Shown here: in pieces, positions 1-8,088 of the stretch
Layout of the letters: every line of letters starts with the position of its first letter
How positions within the stretch are numbered: position 1 is the first letter of the stretch
Source of the DNA: Verrucomicrobium sp.
GTDB lineage: Bacteria; Verrucomicrobiota; Verrucomicrobiia; Limisphaerales; UBA9464
NCBI GenBank assembly: GCA_021298285.1
Contig: JAJTFN010000055.1
Coordinates: 1 to 35,046, forward strand
DNA length: 35,046 bases
Direction of reading: 5' to 3'
The notes under the pieces: model-generated
Databases searched by the model: none
The model's input: the letters and a program-made list of their open reading frames with translations, nothing else
Told to the model about the DNA's origin: nothing
Made by a program: the position numbers and the translations under genes

Positions 1-1854
1 CCCCGGATCGGCTCCCGCCTCCAAGCCATAGGGCGCCAACGCGTCATGAGCGGATTCGTTGAGCTCTTCTTCGCTGGGGTCATTCGGATCGGCAGGGGTT
101 TGATCCGGAGGCACCGGCGGATCACCCGGTGCTGGCTCGTAAATTTGCACCGGGTCGCCATCGAAGTTCGGGTCGGCAAACAAGGCCGTTGCCCCGCGAA
201 AATCCATGATGGTGAAGAACAACTTGCCGTAGTCCTCTTGGATGCGGGTGCCGCGACCGATGATTTGTTTGAACTCGGTCATCGAGGCGATGCGCTTGTC
301 GAGGACGATCAGGTGGCAGGTCTGGGCATCCACACCGGTGCTCATCAAGCGAGAGGTGCAGGCGATCACCGGATAGGTCGATTCGGGGTCGATGAAGTTG
401 TCGAGCTGAGCCTTGCCTTCGTCATCATCGCCGGTGATGCGCATGACGTACTTGCTGTTGGCAGCGGCCAGGTCGGCATTGGCATTCACCAACGCCTGAC
501 GCATCCGCTCCGCGTGATCGGTGGTCTCACAGAAGACGATGGTCTTGGCGAAGCGATTGGTGGCCCGGAGAAACTCCGAGACCTTGGCCGCCACGAGTTC
601 GGTGCGCTTTTCGAGGATGAGGTTCTTGTCGAAGTCGCGGAGGTTGTATTCGCGGTCTTCGATGAGCTGCCCGTACCTGTCCACCTGACCGAGTTGGGGC
701 CGCCAACCGAGGATGTCCCTGTCGAGGCCGATGCGAACCACCTTGTAGGGTGCGAGGAAGCCATCGGCGATGCCTTGGCGCAGCGAGTAGGTGTAAATCG
801 GTTCGCCGAAGTATTCGATGTTGGAGACCTCCTTGGTTTCCTTGGGCGTGGCGGTAAGGCCGATCTGCGTCGCCGAGGCGAAATATTCCAGGACTTGCCG
901 CCACGCCGCATCATCGGCGGCACTGCCCCGGTGACACTCGTCCACGACGATGAGATCGAAGAAATCCGGCGAGAACTCCTTGTAGATGTTCTTGTCCTCC
1001 TCGGTGCCGGTGACGGCCTGGTAGAGGCACAGGTAGATCTCGAATGCCTTGTCCACCTTGCGATGGGTGATCTTCGTCATCGCCGCCCCGAAGGGCTTGA
1101 AGTCGTTGGTCTTGGTCTGGTCGGCGAGGATGTTGCGATCCACGAGGAAGAGGATGCGTTTCTTCGCCCCGGCCTTCCAAAGCCGCCAGATGATCTGGAA
1201 GGCGGTGTAGGTCTTGCCGGTGCCAGTGGCCATGACCAGCAGGATGCGGTTTTCTCCCCGGGCGATGGCCTCGACCGTGCGGTTGATGGCGATGAGCTGG
1301 TAGTAGCGCGGTGATTTCCGAGAACCGTCGTCGTAATAATCCTGAGTCGTGACCGCGACCTGCGTCGACGTGAGCCCCTTGGCAGCGCAGAAACGCGACC
1401 ACAACTGCGCCGGCGACGGAAACTGATCGAGCGGAATCTCGCGGGTCACCGTGCCGCCGGCGGCCGTGCGGTCGTGCTCCAGGAAGGCATCGCCGTTGCA
1501 ACTGTAGGCGAACGGCACATCCAGGATCTCCGCGTATTCGAGAGCCTGCTGGATGCCGTCGCCAACGGCATGGCGGTTGTCCTTCGCCTCGATGACGGCG
1601 ATGGGAAGGTTCGGTTTGTAATAAAGCAGGTAATCCGCCTTCTTCGCCTCACCGCGCCGGACCGTCTTGCCACGGACCATCACCCGACCTTTGGTGAAGT
1701 AGGCTTCCTCCCGAACCTGGGTCATCAGATCCCAGCCCGCTCCCTCCGGACCGCACAGGGCCGGAGTGATGAACTTGGAACGGATGTCGGTTTCGGAAAG
1801 CGCCTTCTTGTTCACGCGGGGGTCATGAGGTCTCGGTCGCTGAGTTTGGCCCAT
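1..1854 (-). CDS. hsdR: type I restriction enzyme subunit R (HsdR), 3' end cut by window edge
   Basis: This is the motor and nuclease subunit of a type I restriction-modification complex, which translocates DNA with ATP and cleaves unmodified DNA. The frame stays open for 618 codons to position 1, so the C-terminus lies outside. Visible in order: a PD-(D/E)xK nuclease core (D74, then E89-A-K91), Walker A in MATGTGKT (K214), the DECH box (D305-H308), a GLTATPKE motif III, and [10 protein letters not shown] motif VI near residue 550. It resembles the EcoEI-type R subunit. The start at 1854 (ATG) is a choice; in-frame alternatives are ATG 1875, GTG 1857 and GTG 1815, and conserved sequence ([20 protein letters not shown]) begins at the last. 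The gene is visibly lower in GC than mutL and its neighbours, which fits horizontal acquisition. HsdM and HsdS would be expected further left but are not visible. Confidence 0.93.
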   Translation of the reverse strand, partial: MGQTQRPRPHDPRVNKKALSETDIRSKFITPALCGPEGAGWDLMTQVREEAYFTKGRVMVRGKTVRRGEAKKADYLLYYKPNLPIAVIEAKDNRHAVGDGIQQALEYAEILDVPFAYSCNGDAFLEHDRTAAGGTVTREIPLDQFPSPAQLWSRFCAAKGLTSTQVAVTTQDYYDDGSRKSPRYYQLIAINRTVEAIARGENRILLVMATGTGKTYTAFQIIWRLWKAGAKKRILFLVDRNILADQTKTNDFKPFGAAMTKITHRKVDKAFEIYLCLYQAVTGTEEDKNIYKEFSPDFFDLIVVDECHRGSAADDAAWRQVLEYFASATQIGLTATPKETKEVSNIEYFGEPIYTYSLRQGIADGFLAPYKVVRIGLDRDILGWRPQLGQVDRYGQLIEDREYNLRDFDKNLILEKRTELVAAKVSEFLRATNRFAKTIVFCETTDHAERMRQALVNANADLAAANSKYVMRITGDDDEGKAQLDNFIDPESTYPVIACTSRLMSTGVDAQTCHLIVLDKRIASMTEFKQIIGRGTRIQEDYGKLFFTIMDFRGATALFADPNFDGDPVQIYEPAPGDPPVPPDQTPADPNDPSEEELNESAHDALAPYGLEAGADPG

Positions 1855-2377
1855 CACCGACGGTTCACCCCGCATTCACAGATGGCATCATGAGGTGTCA
1901 TTCCGGTTCTGGCGTATTGGCGTGAGGTTGAATCTTCGACACCCCATCCGCACGCGAAATCCGCCAGTTCGGAAGACAACCGACGCCTCCCAGGGCCCAC
2001 GTTTTGAAGGTCAAAATCCACCCCCGATTTGTAACGGATAATCGTCGAAACCTCTCCGGGTCCCGAAGGTGCCATGGTTGTTTTCGCGGAACACCGCTCC
2101 AGGATTGCAACCTGGTTTCCCCGCCGAGTACGGAGCGTCATCACCGTCCCGGCCGAGGATTGAATCCGAGGAATAAACCGTTAGCCGGCCATCGAGCCGA
2201 CGCGGACACCGACGACCACCCCACGGTCTCGGAGCCCACACCCAGAAACCCGCAGCGGAGCGGGATCGGTCCGCGCCGAGCGTAGGAACGTCGACACCCT
2301 GCTCCCCCTCGCGCGTCAGCGCGAACGTCCCGCTGGCCCCAACGTTCCCCGCGAGCGCGGACTGGTCCCGCGGAGCC
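1855..2377. other. gene-free spacer between hsdR and the 2378-2725 gene
   Basis: About 520 bases without a convincing gene. Short open frames exist on both strands, but none has recognisable protein features. The right part (about 2251-2376) is copy 1 of the palindromic repeat described separately. The left part (1880-2250) is less GC-rich than most of the window and shows no recognisable coding or RNA feature. The hsdR promoter should lie here, but I cannot place it. Confidence 0.6.
2251..2376. repeat. structured palindromic repeat, copy 1
   Basis: Three nested inverted arms are visible. The outer arm is GCGGGATCGGTCCGCGC (2260-2276) against GCGCGGACTGGTCCCGC (2355-2371), 17 positions with two mismatches that would both be G-U pairs in RNA. 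The middle arm is GGAACGT against ACGTTCC. The apical hairpin is TCGCGC-GTCA-GCGCGA. The core between the middle arms is nearly identical to the copies at 15959-16206. The element ends one base before the stop codon (2378-2380) of the upstream minus-strand gene, so it could act as a 3' hairpin or terminator. It resembles REP/BIME or MITE-like elements in design, but I do not recognise it as a named family. Confidence 0.85.
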
Positions 2378-2725
2378 CTACCGCCAACCCACCTCGCTGA
2401 TGTCGAGGTGCCAGTCGCTGCCGTCGCTGACACGGACGGCCGTGCCCTCCTGGCGGTAGGTGATCTTCGACAGGTCCACCGAGGCCGGGATGATGTTCAC
2501 GATCACCTCGCCGCTCACCACCGACACCACCCGGGTGCGCTGCTCCGGACGCCGGATGAACTGATAGGTCGTGGGATCCACCGCGTAGACGTGACCCGTC
2601 ATCCGCAGCACGCCCTCGCGGTAGTCGTTCACCACGCCGACGAAGTGCCGGTGCGGCTCGTGGTCGAAGTGACGGCGATGGATCACGTGGATCTTCTCAC
2701 CGGGAGCGAGGATCGAGGCGAACAT
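2378..2725 (-). CDS. conserved-looking small protein of unknown function
   Basis: A 115-residue protein with no signal peptide or membrane segment. I cannot name a family. The sequence has good coding character, mixed hydrophobic and charged strands (HVIHRRHFDHEPHRHFVGVV, RTRVVSVVSGEVIVNIIPAS) and looks like an all-beta cytoplasmic domain. It is histidine-rich near the N-terminus (residues about 13-25). ATG at 2725 was chosen; a GTG at 2731 is in frame. It lies 55 bases downstream of the phosphodiesterase gene on the same strand and may be co-transcribed with it. Its stop codon directly abuts the palindromic repeat. Function unknown. Confidence 0.75.
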   Translation of the reverse strand: MFASILAPGEKIHVIHRRHFDHEPHRHFVGVVNDYREGVLRMTGHVYAVDPTTYQFIRRPEQRTRVVSVVSGEVIVNIIPASVDLSKITYRQEGTAVRVSDGSDWHLDISEVGWR

Positions 2726-2780
2726 GGCCACGGACCCTGTCCACGCGACCGTCGGTTGTCCAGTACGGGCAACCTCTCTC

Positions 2781-3668
2781 TCAACGCCGGCCCCGCCGCT
2801 CGGCCATCGCCCGCCACGCCCGGCCGGGGTTGTTCGTGATCAGGCCGTCGATCCCCAGGTCCAGCAACCGGCTCATGTCTGCCGGATCGTCGATCGTGTA
2901 CACCCACACCTTCATCCCCCGCTGGTGGGCGAGCGCCACCGCCGTGGCATCCAGGTTCTGGTTCCACACCACCACCCGCGCCCCGACGCGTCGCGCCTCG
3001 TCGATCCAACGTCCCGACAACGACTGATCCTGCTCCGTCAACGCCACCCCGCGATACGACTTCCACGGCCCCAGCGCCCCCAGCACCTGCGACGGCTCCA
3101 GCCGGTGGTAGTCTTCCAGGTATTGCCAATCGAACGACTGCACCACCACCTGGTTCACCTCGCGGCGATCCCGGATGAGCCGCACACACGCCTCGGCCGG
3201 CCCGGCCTTGCGCTCGATCAACGTCACCGAGCGCGCCTGGATGAGATCCAACGCCTCGACCAACGACGGGATGGTCGCCGGCGGCTGGTTTGAGCCCCGC
3301 CACGACGAGGCGTCCAATTCCCGCATCCTCGCGAAGCTCGCCTGCGAGACCCGGTTCGTTCCGGTGCCCCATCGCCGCACCGCATCGGTCGTGCGATCCA
3401 GCGTCCCATCGTGGACCACCGTCAGCACCTGGTCCTTCGAATGGTGGTAGTCCAATTCCACCAGGTCGGCCTCGGCCTCCAGGGCCAGAGCGAAGGCCGG
3501 GAGCGTGTTCTCGGGCGCGGCCGACGAATAGCCCCGGTGCGCGATCACCAGCGGGCGATCCAGCCGCAGCAGCGCCTCCGCCTTGGGCACGACCTCCGCC
3601 GCCGCCAGACCTTGGAACGAAACCCCCACCAGACACCCCATCAGCCAATGCTTGAGCCCGACACGCAT
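2781..3668 (-). CDS. exported glycerophosphodiester phosphodiesterase
   Basis: Predicted to hydrolyse glycerophosphodiesters to an alcohol and glycerol-3-phosphate outside the cytoplasm. The 295-residue protein opens with a signal peptide (positive MRVGLKHW, hydrophobic core, then GLAAAE around residue 24). The GDPD catalytic set is visible: H44-R45-G, PENT at about 52-55, the metal ligands E71 and D73 in ELDY, and H86-D87 in the VVHD motif. The C-terminus carries the usual ..DGLITNNP closing strand. The start at 3668 is preferred because it gives the signal peptide; the frame stays open upstream into mutL but has no family similarity there. It is divergent from mutL, with an 87-base shared spacer that contains two palindromes. 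Confidence 0.93.
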   Translation of the reverse strand: MRVGLKHWLMGCLVGVSFQGLAAAEVVPKAEALLRLDRPLVIAHRGYSSAAPENTLPAFALALEAEADLVELDYHHSKDQVLTVVHDGTLDRTTDAVRRWGTGTNRVSQASFARMRELDASSWRGSNQPPATIPSLVEALDLIQARSVTLIERKAGPAEACVRLIRDRREVNQVVVQSFDWQYLEDYHRLEPSQVLGALGPWKSYRGVALTEQDQSLSGRWIDEARRVGARVVVWNQNLDATAVALAHQRGMKVWVYTIDDPADMSRLLDLGIDGLITNNPGRAWRAMAERRGRR

Positions 3669-3678
3669 GGGCCCATGC
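3665..3678. promoter_or_regulatory. perfect 14-bp palindrome over the phosphodiesterase start codon
   Basis: GCATGGGCCCATGC is a perfect palindrome that includes the ATG of the minus-strand phosphodiesterase gene (3666-3668) and lies within the divergent spacer with mutL. It could be an operator or a translation-blocking hairpin, or chance. No regulator is identified. Confidence 0.4.
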
Positions 3679-3683
3679 AAGGG

Positions 3684-3701
3684 GACCCGCCGGCGCGGGT
3701 C
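3684..3701. promoter_or_regulatory. 7-bp hairpin in the phosphodiesterase-mutL divergent spacer
   Basis: GACCCGC-CGGC-GCGGGTC forms a perfect 7-bp stem with a 4-base loop. It sits midway between the two divergent start codons. The role is not known; no T-run follows on either strand, so an intrinsic terminator is unlikely. Confidence 0.4.
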
Positions 3702-3755
3702 AAGCCGGGCGCATTCTCCCGCTTTCTGGACTCCACGCCCGTCGGCGGACCCTCC

Positions 3756-5909
3756 ATGCTGGGGCTCGTGAACCGGATCCGGCTGCTCCCAGAACAGGTG
3801 GCGAACCAGATCGCCGCGGGCGAGGTGGTGGAGCGCCCCGCCAGCGTGGTGAAGGAGCTGGTCGAGAACGCCCTCGACGCCGGGGCGACCCGCATCACCG
3901 TGGAGATCGGCGCCGGCGGCCGCAGCCTCATCCGCGTCACCGACGACGGGCGGGGCATGAGCCGCGACGACGCCCTGCTCTGCCTGGAGCGGCACGCCAC
4001 GTCGAAGATCGCCAAGGCCGAGGACCTCGCCTCCATCGCCACCATGGGTTTCCGCGGCGAGGCCCTGCCGAGCATCGCCAGCGTCAGCCGCTTCGTGCTC
4101 ACCACCCGCGAGCGCGAGGACAGCTCCGGCGAAGCGACCCAGGTGGTGGTGAATGGCGGCAAGATCGTGGAGGTCAAGGCTGCGGCCTCACCGGCCGGCA
4201 CGACCATCGAGGTGCGCCAGATCTTCTTCAACCTGCCCGCCCGCCGGAAATTCCTCCGTGCCGAGGAGACCGAGCGGGCCCACATCCAGCACTACCTGAC
4301 GCTGGTCGCGTTGGCCTGGCCCCAGGTCGGCTTCGGCTTCGTCACCGACGGCCGACCGGCCTGGCAATTGCCACCCGTGCCCTGGACCTCCGACGCCGAC
4401 CGGTTCGCCGCACTCAAGGAACGCCTGCGCCAACTGCACGGATCCGAGACGCCCCTGCTGCCGCTGGAGTTCTCCGCCGGCATCGAGGAGGCCCCCGACG
4501 CGGAGCCCGGCGAGGCTTGGGGGCTGCGCGATGCGGGCAAGCTCTCGCGGTTCCGCCTGTGGGGATTCATCGGGGCGCCCGGCGTGTCGCGGGGTTCTCG
4601 CGACGAGCAGCACCTCTTCGTCAACCAACGCCCCGTCGAGAATCGCGGGCTGCAGTTCGCCCTGGCCGAGGGCTACCACACGAGCCTGATGCGCGGGCGC
4701 CATCCGGTCTGCTGCCTCTTCCTCGAGATCGACCCGGCGGCGGTCGACGTGAACGTCCACCCGCAGAAGCGCGAGGTGCGTTTCCGCGAGGAGGCGGTCG
4801 TGCGTCGCCTGGTGGCCAGGGCCATCCGCGACACCCTGCTGAAGTTCCACCAGGCGCATCCCGAGGCCGCGGGATTCACTCCCGAACCGCGCCTGCCGAT
4901 GCTGGCCGGCGAGGCCGCGGGATCCTCGGTGGGATCCTCCTTCCAGGCCACGCCCGAGGCCGCCCTGCTGCCGGGATTCTCGGGCCCGGATCCCACCGGG
5001 CAAAAACCGCCCGCGACGCCCCCGGCCACTCAGCCAAGCCTCGGGATCCCGATCACCGAGGCCGATGCGTCTCCGGCCCCGGCTGCGAGCATTCCCGCGG
5101 CGGAGTCCGCTCCACGGTCCGCCCACGTCTCGATCCCGACACCACGGGCCGCCGAACCTTCGATCGCGCGCCCCACGGAACGGTCGTCCGGTCCCATTCC
5201 GATCCCTCCGCCATCGGCGATGGCCCACGCGGTTCCTCCGGTGCCCGCAGCGCACCCGGCCCCGATCAGCGCACCCCCCGCTCCGTTCCCGACGGCGACC
5301 GGCACCCTTCCTGTCGCCCTGCTGCAGCGGCCCTTGCGGATCATCGGCGTCGTGGGCCGCCTCTATGTGCTGCTCGAGTCGGAGCGCGGACTCGTGCTGC
5401 TCGACCAGCACGCCGCCCACGAGCGCATCCTCTTCGAGCAGATGCTGCAACGGCTCGAGTCGGGCCATCAGGCGGCCTCGCAGCGGCTGCTCTTGCCCGA
5501 GACCGTCGAACTCTCGGTGCGCGACGCCGACTTCGTGCGGAACAACCTCGAGACCCTCACACGGATGGGCATCGGCCTGAGCGAGTTCGGCGACCGCACC
5601 TTCCTCCTCGATGCGCTCCCGCCGATGGTGAAATCCAACCACCCGAAACGGTTCACCCTCGACCTCATCGATGCGCTGAAGTCCGCGGGCTCCGGCGTGA
5701 ACCTGATGCGCCTGGGCGAGGACGTGATCGCCAAGACGGTGTGCCGCCATGCGGTGAAGGCCAACGACCCGCTCTCGGGCCGCGAACTGGACCAGCTCCT
5801 CGTCGATCTCAAGAAGTGCTCCATGCCCTACACCTGCCCGCATGGACGCCCCACGATGATCGAGATGGGATGGCGCGACCTGGAGAAGCGGTTCGGGCGG
5901 ACCGGTTGA
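3756..5909 (+). CDS. mutL: DNA mismatch repair protein MutL (endonuclease type)
   Basis: MutL couples mismatch recognition by MutS to strand nicking and removal. The 717-residue protein has the GHKL ATPase head (E37-N38 in ENALDAG, DDGRGM at 63-68, GFRGEALPSIASV near 95). A long Pro/Ala-rich, low-complexity linker spans about residues 390-525, followed by the C-terminal dimerisation domain. The metal-binding nuclease motif DQHAAHERILFE starts at D550 and the CPHGRP motif at C694, so this is the nicking type used by bacteria without MutH-directed repair. Start: ATG 3756 is used; GTG 3768 (VNRIRLLPEQ) is an equally plausible alternative because family members usually start there. No mutS is in the window. 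Confidence 0.96.
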   Translation: MLGLVNRIRLLPEQVANQIAAGEVVERPASVVKELVENALDAGATRITVEIGAGGRSLIRVTDDGRGMSRDDALLCLERHATSKIAKAEDLASIATMGFRGEALPSIASVSRFVLTTREREDSSGEATQVVVNGGKIVEVKAAASPAGTTIEVRQIFFNLPARRKFLRAEETERAHIQHYLTLVALAWPQVGFGFVTDGRPAWQLPPVPWTSDADRFAALKERLRQLHGSETPLLPLEFSAGIEEAPDAEPGEAWGLRDAGKLSRFRLWGFIGAPGVSRGSRDEQHLFVNQRPVENRGLQFALAEGYHTSLMRGRHPVCCLFLEIDPAAVDVNVHPQKREVRFREEAVVRRLVARAIRDTLLKFHQAHPEAAGFTPEPRLPMLAGEAAGSSVGSSFQATPEAALLPGFSGPDPTGQKPPATPPATQPSLGIPITEADASPAPAASIPAAESAPRSAHVSIPTPRAAEPSIARPTERSSGPIPIPPPSAMAHAVPPVPAAHPAPISAPPAPFPTATGTLPVALLQRPLRIIGVVGRLYVLLESERGLVLLDQHAAHERILFEQMLQRLESGHQAASQRLLLPETVELSVRDADFVRNNLETLTRMGIGLSEFGDRTFLLDALPPMVKSNHPKRFTLDLIDALKSAGSGVNLMRLGEDVIAKTVCRHAVKANDPLSGRELDQLLVDLKKCSMPYTCPHGRPTMIEMGWRDLEKRFGRTG

Positions 5910-6009
5910 GGAAGACCGCCGCGCCGGGCGACGGAGATCGTCCCGTCAAGCCCATCGGGAGCTCTGGCGACTTGGCGGCGTTCCCCGGGTGGTCAACACT
6001 GGCCGGACC

Positions 6010-7287
6010 ATGAACCCGCTGCGCCTCTCCCCCGCCGGCCTCCTCCTGGCCGGGGCCCTCGCCGGAACCCTGTCCGCGGCCGACTGGCCCTCCTGGCGCG
6101 GTCCCCGGCAGGACAACAGCTCGCCCGAGACGCGGTTCCCGGAGCGCTGGAGCAAGACCGAGCATGTCCGCTGGCGCACCGAGTTGCCCGAGGCCGGCAA
6201 CTCCTCGCCCATCGTCAGCGGCAACACGGTGTTCGTGACCCAGGCCCTGCAGGATGGCAGGCGGCGCACGCTCATGGCCTTCGAGCGGAAGACCGGCAAA
6301 CTGCGCTGGCAACAGGGGGTCGGCTACGACGAGGCCGATCCCCGGCACAAGACCAACCCGCACTGCGCGGCCTCGCCCGTCACCGACGGCACGTGCGTGG
6401 TGGCCAGCTTTGGATCGGCCGGCATCGTGGCCTACGACTTCGCGGGCAAGACCCTCTGGAAAGCCGACCTGGGCAAGCAGCGCCACGAGTGGGGCCAGGG
6501 TTCCAGTCCGGTGATCCATGGCGACCGGGTGATCGTCTACCACGGCCCCGGCGAGTTCTCCGCCCTCTACTCGCTGGACAAGAAGACCGGCCAAGTCCAG
6601 TGGAAGGTCGCCCTCAAGGAACAGCACCCGGCCGAGCGTTTCGACGGATTCGCCGGGAAGAACGACGGAGCCCTGGGCACCTTCAGCACCCCGCTGGTGA
6701 TCCGGGCGAAGGGACGCGACGAGATTGTCCTGCCCGTGGCCAACAAGGTCCGCGCCTTCGCCCCGGCCGACGGTCGCGAGCTCTGGACCACCGACGGCAT
6801 CAACCCGCTGGTTTACAGCTCCACCACCTTCGGCGAAGGGACCCTGCTGAGCATGGGCGGGTTCTTCGGCGGCGTGGTGGCCATCGCGCCGGGCGGCGAG
6901 GGCGACCGGACCGGCCAGCGGCTCTTCCACGAGCAGCGCATGAAGAAGCACACCATCGGTTCGCCCATCATCCATGAAGGCCATGCCTACGTGAGCGTCA
7001 CCGACGGGTTCCTGCAGTGCTACCGGATGTCCGACGGCAAGATGGTCTTCGAGGAACGCCTCCCGGCGTCGGGTGGGGCCAGCGCCACCTGGGCCACCGG
7101 CGTCCGGGTCGGCGACCGGATCTACGTCGTCAACCAGTCGGGCGACACCCTGGTGGTCAAGGCCGCGCCGAAGTACGAGCTGATCGCCTCCAACCCGCTC
7201 GGGGAACTCTCCAACTCCACCCCGGCCTTCTCGGACGGCGAGATCTTCCTCCGAACCCACAACGCGCTCTACTGCATCGCGCAGTGA
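6010..7287 (+). CDS. exported PQQ-like beta-propeller protein
   Basis: A 425-residue protein with a clear signal peptide (MNPLRLSP, a Leu/Ala-rich core, cleavage near LSAAD at residue 25). The mature part opens with DWPSWRGPRQDNSS, the signature opening of the PQQ-binding-like propeller proteins abundant in Planctomycetota and Verrucomicrobiota. Repeated blades carry motifs such as GNTVFVTQAL, GKTLWKADL, GQVQWKVAL and GRELWTTDGI. Known relatives include BamB-like scaffolds and PQQ dehydrogenases; I see no evidence for a specific substrate. The methionine at 6010 gives the signal peptide; an in-frame extension to 5989 adds residues without support. It follows mutL by 100 bases on the same strand but is unlikely to be functionally linked. 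Confidence 0.88.
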   Translation: MNPLRLSPAGLLLAGALAGTLSAADWPSWRGPRQDNSSPETRFPERWSKTEHVRWRTELPEAGNSSPIVSGNTVFVTQALQDGRRRTLMAFERKTGKLRWQQGVGYDEADPRHKTNPHCAASPVTDGTCVVASFGSAGIVAYDFAGKTLWKADLGKQRHEWGQGSSPVIHGDRVIVYHGPGEFSALYSLDKKTGQVQWKVALKEQHPAERFDGFAGKNDGALGTFSTPLVIRAKGRDEIVLPVANKVRAFAPADGRELWTTDGINPLVYSSTTFGEGTLLSMGGFFGGVVAIAPGGEGDRTGQRLFHEQRMKKHTIGSPIIHEGHAYVSVTDGFLQCYRMSDGKMVFEERLPASGGASATWATGVRVGDRIYVVNQSGDTLVVKAAPKYELIASNPLGELSNSTPAFSDGEIFLRTHNALYCIAQ

Positions 7288-7408
7288 CGGTCTGGTCCGC
7301 CCGATCGGCCGCCCCGTTCTTCGCCTCAGTGAATGCCGGTCTGCGGACCCGGCGCTCCTCGTTTCCCCCTTGCGCACGGCCCCGGGGGACAGGCGCAATC
7401 GCCGCGCC

Positions 7409-8062
7409 ATGCGACCTTATGCGGCGGTGATCTTCGATATGGACGGCGTGATCGTGGACAGCGAACCGCTGCACGAGAAAGCCTTCCAGCAGGTCTTCGA
7501 GGAGATGGGCTATGGGACGACCCATGGCTTCCACTTCCCCGACTACTACGGGCGTTCCGACAAGGCGCTGTGGCTGGACTTCATCGCCCGCCACGCGCCC
7601 CCGCAGCCCTTCGACGAGCTGATGGCCTGGAAGCAGGGTCGCTTCCTGACCCTGCTTGAGGCCGCCGAACCGATCTTCCCGCCCATCCCGTCCCTGGTGT
7701 CCGACCTCGCGCGCCAGACGCGCCTGGCCCTGGCCTCCGGTTCCAACCACGCGGTGATCGACGCCGTGCTGCGGATGCAGGGCCTGCGGACGCATTTCGA
7801 GACGGTGGTCAGCGCCCAGGATGTCGCCCGTGGCAAGCCTGCGCCCGACATCTTCCTGCACACCGCCCAGCGGTTGGGTGTGGACCCCGCCGACTGCGTG
7901 GTGATCGAGGACTCCGCCGCCGGGGTCGCCGCCGCCCGCGCGGCCGGCATGCGCGTCATCGGCATCACCAACACCCTGCCGGCAGGGAAGCTGCAGGACG
8001 CCACCGCCGTGGTGGCCGACTACGACGCCGTCCGCCGGCTGCTGTTGGACGGGGCGGCCTGA
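7409..8062 (+). CDS. HAD-superfamily phosphatase (beta-phosphoglucomutase/CbbY-like)
   Basis: A 217-residue cytoplasmic hydrolase. Motif I is FDMDGVIVDSEP, with nucleophile D10 and acid/base D12. Motif II is ALASGSN (serine), motif III is the lysine in GKPAPDIF, and motif IV is VIEDSAAGV. A helical cap lies between motif I and II (about residues 17-85). This arrangement fits subfamily I HADs acting on sugar phosphates; beta-phosphoglucomutase-like activity is possible, but the substrate cannot be read from sequence. ATG 7409 starts directly at the conserved MRPYAAVIFDMDG; the in-frame upstream extension is not family-like. It ends 22 bases from the convergent DUF1552 gene. Confidence 0.9.
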   Translation: MRPYAAVIFDMDGVIVDSEPLHEKAFQQVFEEMGYGTTHGFHFPDYYGRSDKALWLDFIARHAPPQPFDELMAWKQGRFLTLLEAAEPIFPPIPSLVSDLARQTRLALASGSNHAVIDAVLRMQGLRTHFETVVSAQDVARGKPAPDIFLHTAQRLGVDPADCVVIEDSAAGVAAARAAGMRVIGITNTLPAGKLQDATAVVADYDAVRRLLLDGAA

Positions 8063-8088
8063 GGGTGGGGACCCGGGGCGGTCCTCAG
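8059..8088. terminator. inverted repeat between convergent HAD and DUF1552 genes
   Basis: CTGAGG (8059-8064) and CCTCAG (8083-8088) form a 6-bp stem that embeds both TGA stop codons, with an 18-base GC-rich loop. No U-tract follows on either strand. It may act as a bidirectional terminator; three of the six pairs come simply from the two TGA stops. Confidence 0.3.

Noticed and set aside
486-1501. Minus-strand open frames inside hsdR in other frames
   Set aside because: The frame with HsdR motifs is continuous from 1854 to the window edge; the others are Arg/Ser/Pro-rich shadows.
2011-2433. Minus-strand open frame through repeat copy 1 (contains GNVGASGTFALTREG)
   Set aside because: The same peptide arises from the repeat at 15923-16246, so it is translated repeat DNA rather than a protein family; such frames may contaminate databases.
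3411-3755. N-terminal extension of the mutL frame
   Set aside because: It overlaps the phosphodiesterase gene on the other strand and has no MutL similarity; the family start is at 3756 or 3768.
4188-5843. Long open frame antisense to mutL (551 codons)
   Set aside because: It mirrors mutL in GC-rich DNA, has no family-like motifs, and mutL is unambiguous on the other strand.
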